From Ruminococcus sp. (lineage in GTDB: Bacteria; Bacillota; Clostridia; Oscillospirales; Ruminococcaceae), in contig JAMPDU010000009.1 of the NCBI GenBank assembly GCA_023665505.1, positions 1-42,737 of the forward strand: 42,737 nt of DNA. Reading direction: 5' to 3'. Under the pieces are notes generated by a model. It did no database searches, had not been told where the DNA came from, and was given only the letters and a program-made list of their open reading frames with translations. Shown here piece by piece: positions 1 to 6,671 of the stretch; position 1 is the stretch's first letter; each line of letters opens with the position of its first letter. The position numbers and the translations under genes are program-made.

Positions 1-1872
1 GCCCACATTGAAGAGGCTGTACTCCACGATATTCCCGAAGAGCAGCAGCGTTGGTACGCAATAAAAATATTCGAGCGGGACGAAAAGGTGCTGGAAATGC
101 TCAGCATTTCGGTTGACAAAAAGGAGCACATCGAGCAGGACATCGCCGCCGCCGAAAAGGAAATGGACGACGACGCGGAAAGCATTATCACCAACGAGCG
201 GTACATCTACATAGCCTCGATAATCAAGGGCTGCCTTAAAAAGAAAAACCGGGGCGGAATGACCGTCTCGGATAAAATTGACAAAATCGTTACGAACAGA
301 ATTTTGGCTCTGCCGATTTTCGCGGTAATTATGATTATCGTGTACTACGTTTCGGTAACCTCCGTCGGCACGATTTTGACGGACTGGGCTAACGACGGTC
401 TTTTCGGCGACGGCTGGCACCTGTTCGGCATCGGTACGGGCGCGTATGAAGAGGCGCAGGACGATTTCGCCGCCGAAAACATTTTCACCGACGACGTTAT
501 GGCAACGGTTCAAGCCGCTGTTGACGCGGAAGTTATCGGAGCGGACGAAGTCCTCGGTGCAATGGAAGACGGCAGTTTCGGCGACTTTGACGAGGCTTAC
601 GGCTCTTACGGCGACGAGCTTGCGGAACAGGGCTTTGACATTTCCGAAACCGTGGACGGCGCGGTTGAGACTATGGAGGAAACAATCGACCCGGCGGATT
701 ACGGCGTGTGGATAATCGGCGTTCCCGCGGTTATCGAGGCGGGTCTTGAAAAGATAGGCTGCGCGGAGTGGCTTTCAAGCCTTATCCTTGACGGTATTGT
801 CGGCGGCGTTGGCGCGGTTCTCGGCTTTGTACCTCAAATGCTGGTGCTGTTTATCTTCTTGGCGTTCCTTGAATCCTGCGGCTATATGGCGCGTATCGCC
901 TTTGTTATGGACAGAATTTTCCGCCGTTTCGGTCTTTCGGGCAAGTCCTTTATACCCATGCTTATCGGCACGGGCTGCGGCGTACCGGGTATTATGGCGA
1001 GCCGTACAATCGAAAACGAGCGCGACAGACGTATGACCATTATGACCACCACCTTTATCCCCTGCGGCGCAAAGCTCCCCATTATCGCCCTTATCTCCAC
1101 CGCCCTTTTCGGCGGCGCATGGTGGGTAGCTCCCTCGGCGTACTTTTTGGGAATTGCCGCGATAGTCGTTTCGGGAATTATGCTTAAAAAGACGAAAATG
1201 TTCGCCGGAGACCCCGCGCCTTTCGTAATGGAACTTCCCGCCTACCATATGCCCACATTCGGCAACGTAATGCGTTCAATGTGGGAGCGTGGCTGGTCGT
1301 TCATTAAAAAAGCGGGTACGATAATCCTGCTTTCCTCGGTAATTATTTGGGCGGGCAGCTCATTCGGCTGGGCGGACGGCGCGTTCGGTTTCAGCACGGA
1401 ATTGGAACTTGCGGACACCGTACTCGGCAAAATCGGCAGCGCAATCTGCTGGATATTCGCGCCTCTCGGTTTCGGCGACCCAACCGCGACGGTTGCCACT
1501 ATTATGGGACTTGTTGCCAAAGAAGAGGTTGTAGGCGTATTCGGCGTACTGGACTTCGTTGCAATGACTTCCCTTGCGGGTTACAGTTTCTTGGTGTTCA
1601 ACCTTTTGTGCGCGCCTTGCTTTGCGGCAATGGGTGCTATCAAGCGTGAAATGAACAGCGCGAAATGGACGGCTTTCGCAATCGGCTATCAGTGCGTATT
1701 CGCTTACGGCGTCGCGCTTATGGTTTACCAGTTCGGACTTCTTTTCACGGGTTCGGTAAACGTTGTGGGACTTATCTTCGCCCTTGCGGTGCTTGCGTTT
1801 ATGATTTACATGCTGGTAAGACCTTACAAGGAGAGCACACGTCTTACAAGAAATGTTCGGGTTAAAAATTAA
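1..1872 (+). CDS. feoB: Ferrous iron transport protein B, C-terminal part (cut by window start)
   Basis: The frame is open from base 1, so about 623 residues of the C-terminal part are visible and the N-terminal GTPase domain lies outside. FeoB is a cytoplasmic-membrane Fe(II) permease driven by its G domain. Both Gate regions are present: the first with IGTGCGVPGIMASRT followed by PCGAKLP, the second with FGDPTATVATIMGLVAKEE and LLCAPCFAAMGAIKRE. The conserved cysteines of these pore motifs are kept. About eight hydrophobic stretches fit the usual membrane domain. Between the first membrane segment and Gate 1 there is an acidic, Asp/Glu/Ala-rich loop of roughly 110 residues, longer than in E. 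coli FeoB but common in clostridial versions. The gene is followed by a Cys-rich peptide gene and a DtxR-like gene, the usual clostridial feo neighbourhood. The family assignment is secure. Confidence 0.95.
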   Translation, partial: AHIEEAVLHDIPEEQQRWYAIKIFERDEKVLEMLSISVDKKEHIEQDIAAAEKEMDDDAESIITNERYIYIASIIKGCLKKKNRGGMTVSDKIDKIVTNRILALPIFAVIMIIVYYVSVTSVGTILTDWANDGLFGDGWHLFGIGTGAYEEAQDDFAAENIFTDDVMATVQAAVDAEVIGADEVLGAMEDGSFGDFDEAYGSYGDELAEQGFDISETVDGAVETMEETIDPADYGVWIIGVPAVIEAGLEKIGCAEWLSSLILDGIVGGVGAVLGFVPQMLVLFIFLAFLESCGYMARIAFVMDRIFRRFGLSGKSFIPMLIGTGCGVPGIMASRTIENERDRRMTIMTTTFIPCGAKLPIIALISTALFGGAWWVAPSAYFLGIAAIVVSGIMLKKTKMFAGDPAPFVMELPAYHMPTFGNVMRSMWERGWSFIKKAGTIILLSSVIIWAGSSFGWADGAFGFSTELELADTVLGKIGSAICWIFAPLGFGDPTATVATIMGLVAKEEVVGVFGVLDFVAMTSLAGYSFLVFNLLCAPCFAAMGAIKREMNSAKWTAFAIGYQCVFAYGVALMVYQFGLLFTGSVNVVGLIFALAVLAFMIYMLVRPYKESTRLTRNVRVKN

Positions 1873-1941
1873 CCTGTTTACCCGCCGAACGGAATGCAAC
1901 TTTTGTAAAAAACTAAAATCTCGTTAAAATTTTAACATAAA

Positions 1942-1957
1942 TGTTTCACGTGAAACA
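1942..1957. promoter_or_regulatory. parS-like ParB/Spo0J binding site
   Basis: The 16-bp sequence TGTTTCACGTGAAACA is a perfect palindrome and equals the bacterial parS consensus (TGTTNCACGTGAAACA). It lies 69 bp after the feoB stop codon, outside any gene. ParB/Spo0J loads on such sites to segregate the chromosome origin, and parS sites are usually concentrated in the origin-proximal part of the chromosome, so this window may come from there. No parA or parB gene is present here. No other full match was seen in the window. Confidence 0.85.
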
Positions 1958-1970
1958 ATTTTGAGAAAAA

Positions 1971-1994
1971 GAGGATAGAAAAAATTCTATCCTC
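1971..1994 (+). other. Perfect hairpin before the Cys-rich peptide gene
   Basis: GAGGATAGAA and TTCTATCCTC form a 10-bp perfect stem with an AAAA loop. A pyrimidine-rich tract with the direct repeat CTCTAAT follows, but no clean T-run, so this is either a weak terminator behind feoB or an mRNA-processing or stability element inside the operon. The Shine-Dalgarno of the next gene lies about 28 bp further on. Confidence 0.5.
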
Positions 1995-2035
1995 TAATCT
2001 CTAATCTTCTATTTTCTAATTCGGAGGAAATTTTT

Positions 2036-2215
2036 ATGGCAACGTTAATTGTGGGTCTGATAGTGGCGGCGGTGATTTTTCTTGCCGCGAGACAGCTTTG
2101 GAAAGACAAAAAATCGGGTAAATCCTCCTGCGGCGGGAATTGCTCCTGCTGCCCGAACGTGTGCTCAGGCTGCTCCGTGAGCTGCCAAAGCCATGGAGAT
2201 GTAAAGCATGAATAG
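2036..2215 (+). CDS. FeoB-associated Cys-rich membrane protein
   Basis: This small gene encodes 59 residues. An N-terminal hydrophobic helix (about residues 3-18, TLIVGLIVAAVIFLAA) is followed by a basic stretch and a tail with eight cysteines (C32, C36, C38, C39, C43, C46, C50 and neighbouring Ser/Gly). This matches the small 'FeoB-associated Cys-rich membrane protein' family found beside feoB in Firmicutes. Its role is not well established; a function in handling Fe(II) at the FeoB pore is a reasonable guess. The start is supported by TCGGAGG eight bases upstream. The stop overlaps the next gene by 8 bp, which suggests translational coupling. Confidence 0.85.
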   Translation: MATLIVGLIVAAVIFLAARQLWKDKKSGKSSCGGNCSCCPNVCSGCSVSCQSHGDVKHE

Positions 2216-2579
2216 GCTTTCATATTCGCAGAAAAAATACCTTTTCGCAATCTATAAACTGGGTCAAAACGGCGATGAAATAAAGTCCGCGGAGGTTGCG
2301 AAAATCGTCGGCGTAAGCAAGGCGAGCACCGCCGCAATGGCTGCGCGGCTTTGCGAGAACGGGTATATCCAAAAGGAGCATTACGGTCAGATAAGCCTGA
2401 CGGAAACGGGTATAAAAACGGCAAACCCGATTTACACAAACTACGTTATTATTCGGGAATTTCTCGAAAAAACGCTGGGTCTTGACGGTGAAACCGCAGA
2501 GGCTGACGCGGTGAAAATCGTCGTTCACACCTCGGAAACCGCCGTGAATAAACTTGCGGAATATGTATTGAAAGGGTAA
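2208..2579 (+). CDS. DtxR/MntR-family regulator with degenerate metal sites
   Basis: The 123-residue protein has an N-terminal winged helix (about residues 8-70; helix-turn-helix around SAEVAKIVGVSKASTAAMA) and a short second domain with the family's dimerisation pattern (IREFLEKTLGLD...EADAVKIVVHTS). It lacks a C-terminal SH3-like domain, as MntR does. By eye-alignment to DtxR the metal ligands are mostly replaced: M10 by Lys, H79 by Tyr, E83 by Arg, C102 by Val and E105 by Val; only H106 remains. It may therefore respond to something other than Fe(II)/Mn(II), or may not sense metal alone. Its position between the Cys-rich peptide and an HMA protein makes it a likely feo-locus regulator. The family call is good; the ligand analysis rests on manual alignment. 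Confidence 0.8.
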   Translation: MNRLSYSQKKYLFAIYKLGQNGDEIKSAEVAKIVGVSKASTAAMAARLCENGYIQKEHYGQISLTETGIKTANPIYTNYVIIREFLEKTLGLDGETAEADAVKIVVHTSETAVNKLAEYVLKG

Positions 2580-2583
2580 CGGA

Positions 2584-2952
2584 ATGGCTACTGCGATTAT
2601 AATTATTTTACTGGTTTTAATATGTGTTTTTTCGGTGAAAAGCTATATGAAAAAGCTTTCTCACGGCTGCTGCGGGGCGGGCGGGGACGACGAAAAGTCC
2701 CCGGAAAAAAGCGGGGATTTTTCGGAGTACGGCTATAAGTACACCGTAAAAATCGGCGGAATGTCCTGTAAAAACTGCGCGGCGAAAATTGAAAACACTT
2801 TCGGCAGAAAGGACGGAATCGCCGCCCGCGCCGACTTTAAAAGCGGTACAGCCGAAATATTTTCAAACGCGCCCGTGACGGAATTTACCATTCGTCAGAC
2901 CGTGGTGGGGCTTGGGTATTCGGTGGAGAGTATTGTTGCCGATACTCAATGA
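2584..2952 (+). CDS. Membrane-anchored HMA (heavy-metal-associated) domain protein
   Basis: The 122-residue protein has one N-terminal membrane helix (about residues 3-18), a His/Cys-containing stretch (SHGCCGAGG), an acidic Gly/Ser linker, then a CopZ-like HMA fold from about residue 52. The metal-binding loop is GGMSCKNC with C62 and C65, and the domain ends with the usual GLGYSVESI strand. Soluble HMA domains bind Cu(I) or other soft metals. Here the anchor suggests a membrane-tethered metal chaperone or scavenger. It starts 4 bp after the DtxR-like gene and so belongs to the feo transcription unit. A terminator follows about 60 bp after the stop. Confidence 0.82.
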   Translation: MATAIIIILLVLICVFSVKSYMKKLSHGCCGAGGDDEKSPEKSGDFSEYGYKYTVKIGGMSCKNCAAKIENTFGRKDGIAARADFKSGTAEIFSNAPVTEFTIRQTVVGLGYSVESIVADTQ

Positions 2953-3013
2953 AACGCTGTGCGGCACGGCATTTTTGCGCGGTTTGCCAATAAAAATTAA
3001 TTTTAAAATATTG

Positions 3014-3053
3014 AAAAATTCCCGTCTGCGGTTAAACGCGGGCGGGAATTTTT
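3014..3053 (+). terminator. Rho-independent terminator behind the feo operon, probably bidirectional
   Basis: AAAAATTCCCG (3014-3024) pairs perfectly with CGGGAATTTTT (3043-3053). An inner GCG/CGC helix closes over a GTTAAA loop. On the plus strand the stem runs into a T-tract, and on the minus strand it ends in GGGAATTTTTC, so it can stop transcription from both sides. It lies 61 bp after the HMA gene. Confidence 0.8.
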
Positions 3054-3114
3054 TATTGCAATAAAAAATTCGTCAATCTGCATAATTGACGAAGAGCGGA
3101 AAAGCTGTTTTTCT
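3014..3114 (-). ncRNA. Candidate minus-strand small RNA (~100 nt)
   Basis: A good minus-strand promoter (see 3121-3150) would start transcription near 3114, and the bidirectional terminator at 3014-3053 would end it after about 100 nt. No open reading frame of note is present. The predicted RNA holds a 9-bp stem (TTCGTCAAT 3069-3077 with ATTGACGAA 3085-3093), a 24-bp perfect AT palindrome (3047-3070) and the terminator stem, giving a structured RNA. This is inferred from signals only. Confidence 0.4.
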
Positions 3115-3120
3115 GAAATT

Positions 3121-3150
3121 ATTATACCACATCTTGAAATTTTTTTGCAA
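3121..3150 (-). promoter_or_regulatory. Sigma-A type promoter on the minus strand
   Basis: Read on the minus strand: TTGCAA (3150-3145), an 18-bp spacer, then TATAAT (3126-3121) preceded by TGG as an extended -10. It points toward the feo terminator, with no minus-strand gene in front of it. Confidence 0.55.
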
Positions 3151-3195
3151 GTACTAAATGAAAATTTTATGCCGATTTGCAGAAAATTCGGCGTT

Positions 3196-3227
3196 TTGCA
3201 CAATTTCGCAAACAGGTATTTGTGCAA
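3196..3227. repeat. Inverted repeat upstream of the recombinase gene
   Basis: TTGCACAA (3196-3203) and TTGTGCAA (3220-3227) are perfect inverted 8-mers separated by 16 bp, 102 bp before the tyrosine recombinase start. They could be an operator, or a recombinase binding pair. A TATAAT element at 3249-3254 lies 22 bp beyond, without a convincing -35 at the usual distance. Confidence 0.45.
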
Positions 3228-3282
3228 CAATTATATCGGAATTTATTATATAATTTTTGTAAAGTGTTATAAGGTGTCAAAA

Positions 3283-3290
3283 AAGTGGTC
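3283..3290 (+). repeat. AAGTGGTC repeat, left of the recombinase gene
   Basis: The octamer AAGTGGTC occurs here, 39 bp before the recombinase start, and again at 4446-4453 overlapping its stop codon. Looser copies (GGTGTCA at 3273, ATGGTC at 4460) lie close by. Short repeats flanking an integrase gene may be arm-type binding sites. This is a weak inference from two copies. Confidence 0.35.
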
Positions 3291-3328
3291 AAATTCATTA
3301 ACGCTAAAAAATTATATGGAGGTATTTT

Positions 3329-4447
3329 ATGTCAAAGCGCGGAGAAAACATTAGAAAACGGGAGGACGGTCGCTGGGAGAGCCGTTTGCTCAACAAAAAC
3401 ACGGGAAAATACAAATATTTTTACGGGAAAACTTACGGGGAGGTCAAGCGGAAAAGGTACGATTTTCTTTCCGATACGAGGAATGAAAAAAGCGCGGGAA
3501 ACGGTGATTTTTCCGAGAAAAATTTATCTTTTGTTTTTGAAATTTGGCTGACGGAAATAAAGGGTACGGTTAAAAATTCCACATATTCAAATTATGAAAA
3601 TATTGTCAGGCTTTATTTAATTCCGATGTTCGGGAATATTAAAATTTGCGAGATTAATTCCTCGAAAATAAACGGTATTTTTTCGGAATTTATAAAGTCT
3701 GCTGGGCTTTCCGCGAAATATATACACGATATTTTATCGGTTTTTAAGGCTGTTGTTTCGTATATTTCAAAACATTTTTATCCGATAAATATTGGGGAAA
3801 TTATTTCGATTTCCTCCGAAAACAAGGCGGTTACGGTGCTAAGCGAATATGAGCAGAGCAGGCTTGTTAGGTACTTGCTGGACGCGCCGGATTACTCGAA
3901 AATGGGGGTAATTCTTTGCCTGTACACGGGTATGAGAATTGGGGAAATCTGCGCGTTAAAATGGTCGGACATTCGCTTGAAAGAGGGGTACATTGAGGTC
4001 AGCAAAACTATGTACAGAATTAAAAATATTGACGGGATTGAGGTTTGCGGCAGAGTTCCCAAGACGGTGATTTCTGTGGGCAAGCCCAAAACTTTTTCGT
4101 CGGAGAGGAAAATTCCGATTTGCGATTTTATGGAAAAAATTTTGTCGGGAACGGGTGAGCATTGTCCCGGCAATTATTTTCTTACGGACAGCGGCGATTA
4201 CGTTGAGCCGAGGACGTTTCAGAACCGTTTTAAAAAATATTTGCAGGGTGCGGAAATACAGGCTGTGAATTTCCACGCGCTCAGGCACACGTTCGCGACA
4301 AACTGTGTAAATTCGGGCTGCGATGTGAAAAGCGTTTCGGAAATTTTGGGGCATTCAAGCGTGAAAATTACTCTTGATAAGTACGTTCACCCGTCGATGT
4401 CGGCTAAGAAAAATCAGCTTGACAAGCTGGCGGTTTACGGATTTTAA
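3329..4447 (+). CDS. Phage-type tyrosine recombinase/integrase
   Basis: The 372-residue protein has an N-terminal arm-binding-like region (about residues 1-45, with KREDGRWESRL), a SAM-like core-binding domain (about 65-165) and a C-terminal catalytic domain. The catalytic set is complete: R203 (TGMRIGE), K261 (SSERKIPI), H316 and R319 (FHALRH), H342 (LGHSS) and nucleophile Y352 (LDKYVHP). The start is backed by TGGAGG nine bases upstream. It stands alone: no excisionase, relaxase, phage or transposon genes lie nearby, and no duplicated att site longer than 8 bp was found. It sits just before the RiPP cluster, so it may be a remnant of the element that brought that cluster in, or a stand-alone inversion or integration enzyme. 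Its AT-rich coding differs from the feo genes before it. Confidence 0.9.
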   Translation: MSKRGENIRKREDGRWESRLLNKNTGKYKYFYGKTYGEVKRKRYDFLSDTRNEKSAGNGDFSEKNLSFVFEIWLTEIKGTVKNSTYSNYENIVRLYLIPMFGNIKICEINSSKINGIFSEFIKSAGLSAKYIHDILSVFKAVVSYISKHFYPINIGEIISISSENKAVTVLSEYEQSRLVRYLLDAPDYSKMGVILCLYTGMRIGEICALKWSDIRLKEGYIEVSKTMYRIKNIDGIEVCGRVPKTVISVGKPKTFSSERKIPICDFMEKILSGTGEHCPGNYFLTDSGDYVEPRTFQNRFKKYLQGAEIQAVNFHALRHTFATNCVNSGCDVKSVSEILGHSSVKITLDKYVHPSMSAKKNQLDKLAVYGF

Positions 4448-4453
4448 GTGGTC
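4446..4453 (+). repeat. AAGTGGTC repeat, right of the recombinase gene
   Basis: This is the second copy of the octamer found at 3283-3290. It overlaps the TAA stop of the recombinase gene and is followed by the partial copy ATGGTC. The 4454-4611 gap after it has a small AGCG-AAAA-CGCT hairpin (4528-4539) but no convincing sigma-A promoter for the next gene. Confidence 0.35.
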
Positions 4454-4611
4454 GTGGAAATGGTCTTAAATGCAGTGAAAACGCGCGGGCGGCGGAATTT
4501 TGGAAAAAAATTTCTTTAATTATGCAGATTAGCGAAAACGCTGTCGTTTCTGAAAAATTATTTTTAATTTACGCAAATTTATTGCAAATATGCGAAACGG
4601 AGGTATCGAAA

Positions 4612-5733
4612 TTGAAAAAGTTGAAAAAAGCTGCCGCTTTGCTGGGAGCGGCGGCGGTGACGTCCTTGCTTGCGGGCTGCGGCGGTGAGGCGGAAGTCTG
4701 GAAACCCATGGCAAGCGAAAATACCGTCGGGATAGCGGTTGTGGGCGACGACGCGTTTTACAAAGACGGCGGCGCGGTTGAGGCTATGGAGCTTGCGGCG
4801 GAGGATTTTTTCGGAGAGCACGGCGTGCGTATCAACGTTAAGTATTACGACGACGACGCGGACTACCACAAGGCGATTGCTTTCGCGGAGGAAATAGCGG
4901 CGGACGCGGATATTGCGGCGGTCGTTATAAAAGAGGAAATCGGTTTTGTTGAGACGGTGGCGGACATTTACGAGGCGGCGGAAAAGCCGTTCATAATCAC
5001 AAACGGCTGTTACGGCGGCGTTATTGACAAAGGGTACGAATATCTGCTGGCGGACTTTATAAACGCGAAAGCCGCAGGGGGCGCAATGGGGCGGTACGTT
5101 AAGGAGAACGGCTTTAAGCGGGCGGCGTTCTGTCATTCGGACACGGAATACGAGGAGGACGAGCTTAAGGGGTTTCAGTCGCAAATATCGGATTCAGATA
5201 CCGCGCTGGCGGACACGGTTGTGGGACCTTACACGCAGGAGGAATTCGACGTGGCTTATTCCCGCTGGCGGCTGCTGGGGGTTGACGTTGTGTGCGTAAG
5301 CGATTATTACAGCTATAACAGCAATGTGGTGAAAATGCTGCGGCAAAAGGGTTCGGACATACAGGTGGTTTCGGATTATGTTATGGACACGGACGAGGAC
5401 ATCGCGCTTAACGGCGGGTATCTGGAGGGCACGGTGATAGTGCCGCTGTACGCGTCGGGAAAATGCGAGAGCGGCACGGCGCGGCGTTATGAGGAAAGGT
5501 ACGGAATTGAAATGCTTGAAAGAGCGGTGCAGTCATATGACCTTATTTATATGCTGGGGTCGGGGCTGACTTCGGGAGTAACGAATTCGGCGGAATTTAT
5601 GGAGTATATGAAATCCCCGGAGGGGCACAGGGGGCTGTACGGCACGGTGTTTTACGACGGCAGAGGCGCGCTGATACCGTCGGGGGAGGATATACTTATA
5701 TTTTCGGACGGCGGTTTCAGAAATATTGATTAA
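4612..5733 (+). CDS. Periplasmic-binding-fold lipoprotein (Leu/Ile/Val-type) heading the RiPP cluster
   Basis: The longest frame begins at 4522, but a TTG at 4612 has GGAGG eight bases upstream and gives a textbook lipoprotein signal (KKLKKAAALLG...TSLLAGC, lipid Cys at residue 23). I choose it, giving 373 residues. The mature part resembles type-1 periplasmic-binding proteins of the branched-chain amino acid/receptor class: it opens with NTVGIAVVGDDAFYKDGG, then AMELAAEDFF, and alternates alpha/beta elements in two lobes (GRYVKENGFKRAAFCHSD, RLLGVDVVCVSDYYS). No permease or ATPase for amino acid uptake is near. It is the first gene of the set and is 15 bp from the HlyD gene, so it may sense or sequester the exported product or a cue, or give self-protection. 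That role is inference. Confidence 0.75.
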   Translation: MKKLKKAAALLGAAAVTSLLAGCGGEAEVWKPMASENTVGIAVVGDDAFYKDGGAVEAMELAAEDFFGEHGVRINVKYYDDDADYHKAIAFAEEIAADADIAAVVIKEEIGFVETVADIYEAAEKPFIITNGCYGGVIDKGYEYLLADFINAKAAGGAMGRYVKENGFKRAAFCHSDTEYEEDELKGFQSQISDSDTALADTVVGPYTQEEFDVAYSRWRLLGVDVVCVSDYYSYNSNVVKMLRQKGSDIQVVSDYVMDTDEDIALNGGYLEGTVIVPLYASGKCESGTARRYEERYGIEMLERAVQSYDLIYMLGSGLTSGVTNSAEFMEYMKSPEGHRGLYGTVFYDGRGALIPSGEDILIFSDGGFRNID

Positions 5734-5748
5734 ACGGAGGGAATGAAA

Positions 5749-6660
5749 ATGGCAGAATTATTCAGAAAAACGGCTTTGGACACAATGGCGACGCCGGAAC
5801 AGCTTGACAAGCAGGTGAAGATAATGCGTCCGTCGGTATGGATAATTTACGCGGCTCTCGCGGCGGCGGTTATTACCTTTGCGGTATGGAGCTTTACGTA
5901 CAAAATAACAAACGGCATGAAGATGTCGGGGGTTGTGTTTACAAACAACAATATAGTAAGCAGCACCGCCGACAGGGAGTGCAAGGTTACGGACGTTCTT
6001 GTTTCGGAGGGGGATTACGTTGAAACGGGCGACATTATCGCGGTGGTTTCAAACGACGGCTTGCTTGAGAAAATCGAGGAAAGCAAGTACAGGCTTTCTC
6101 TTATTGACGAAAGCGGCGGCGAGTACGCGCTGCTTTCGGAGCAGATTGAAAAGCTGGTTGACGCTTATATCGCGTCGACGGTGATAAAAAGCGGGACGAA
6201 CGGGTATATTCGGTCGGTAAAGCCCTGCGGGTCGGCGCTGTCGGCGGGGGACGCGGTTTCCTCGATTATGTCGGACGGCGGCTATAACGAGGTTTCGGCG
6301 TATGTTTCGTTGCAGGCGGCAAATTCTCTTTCTTTGGGAATGACGGCGCAGGTTTCGCCGTTTTACGCCCCGAGGGAGGAGTACGGCTATATGACTGGGG
6401 TTATCACGTCTATTTCGGACACGCCCGTTTCGGAGGAAAGCATTATCGCGAAAATGGGCACTATGTCCTATGTGGAGGGTATTCTCCCGAATGAAAGCTG
6501 CGTTGAGGTGAGAATAAGGCTTGACCTTGACGAAAATTCGGCGAATTCCTATAAGTGGTCAAACGGCAAGGGTGAAAAGCTCCCGGTGGCGATAGGTACG
6601 CAGTGCGCGGTAGTGATTGTGACGAGCGAGTATCTGCCGGCGGAAATGCTGATTTCGTAA
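5749..6660 (+). CDS. NHLM bacteriocin system secretion protein (HlyD-like)
   Basis: I place the start at ATG 5749, since GGAGGG sits about seven bases before it; the ATG at 5743 would be too close. The 303-residue protein has a short cytoplasmic N-terminus with the FRKTALDTMATPEQLDKQVK pattern of the NHLM HlyD subfamily, one membrane helix (about 29-50) and two lipoyl-like half-domains (VSEGDYVETGDIIAVV near 82-97; SAGDAVSSIM near 170) joined by a very short helical hairpin, followed by a barrel domain. The short hairpin fits a Gram-positive cell without an outer membrane. It is the membrane-fusion partner of the two ABC proteins that follow; the next start is 12 bp after its stop. Confidence 0.88.
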   Translation: MAELFRKTALDTMATPEQLDKQVKIMRPSVWIIYAALAAAVITFAVWSFTYKITNGMKMSGVVFTNNNIVSSTADRECKVTDVLVSEGDYVETGDIIAVVSNDGLLEKIEESKYRLSLIDESGGEYALLSEQIEKLVDAYIASTVIKSGTNGYIRSVKPCGSALSAGDAVSSIMSDGGYNEVSAYVSLQAANSLSLGMTAQVSPFYAPREEYGYMTGVITSISDTPVSEESIIAKMGTMSYVEGILPNESCVEVRIRLDLDENSANSYKWSNGKGEKLPVAIGTQCAVVIVTSEYLPAEMLIS

Positions 6661-6671
6661 GGGGGCGGAGT

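Noticed and set aside
4522-4611. 30-residue N-terminal extension of the binding lipoprotein
   Set aside because: It has no ribosome-binding site and would place the signal peptide and lipobox inside the protein. The TTG at 4612 has GGAGG and gives a proper signal.
4454-4611. Promoter for the RiPP gene set (TTGGAA at 4500 with TATGCA at 4521)
   Set aside because: The spacer is only 15 bp and the -10 is poor. The set may be read through from the recombinase gene or use a promoter I cannot recognise.
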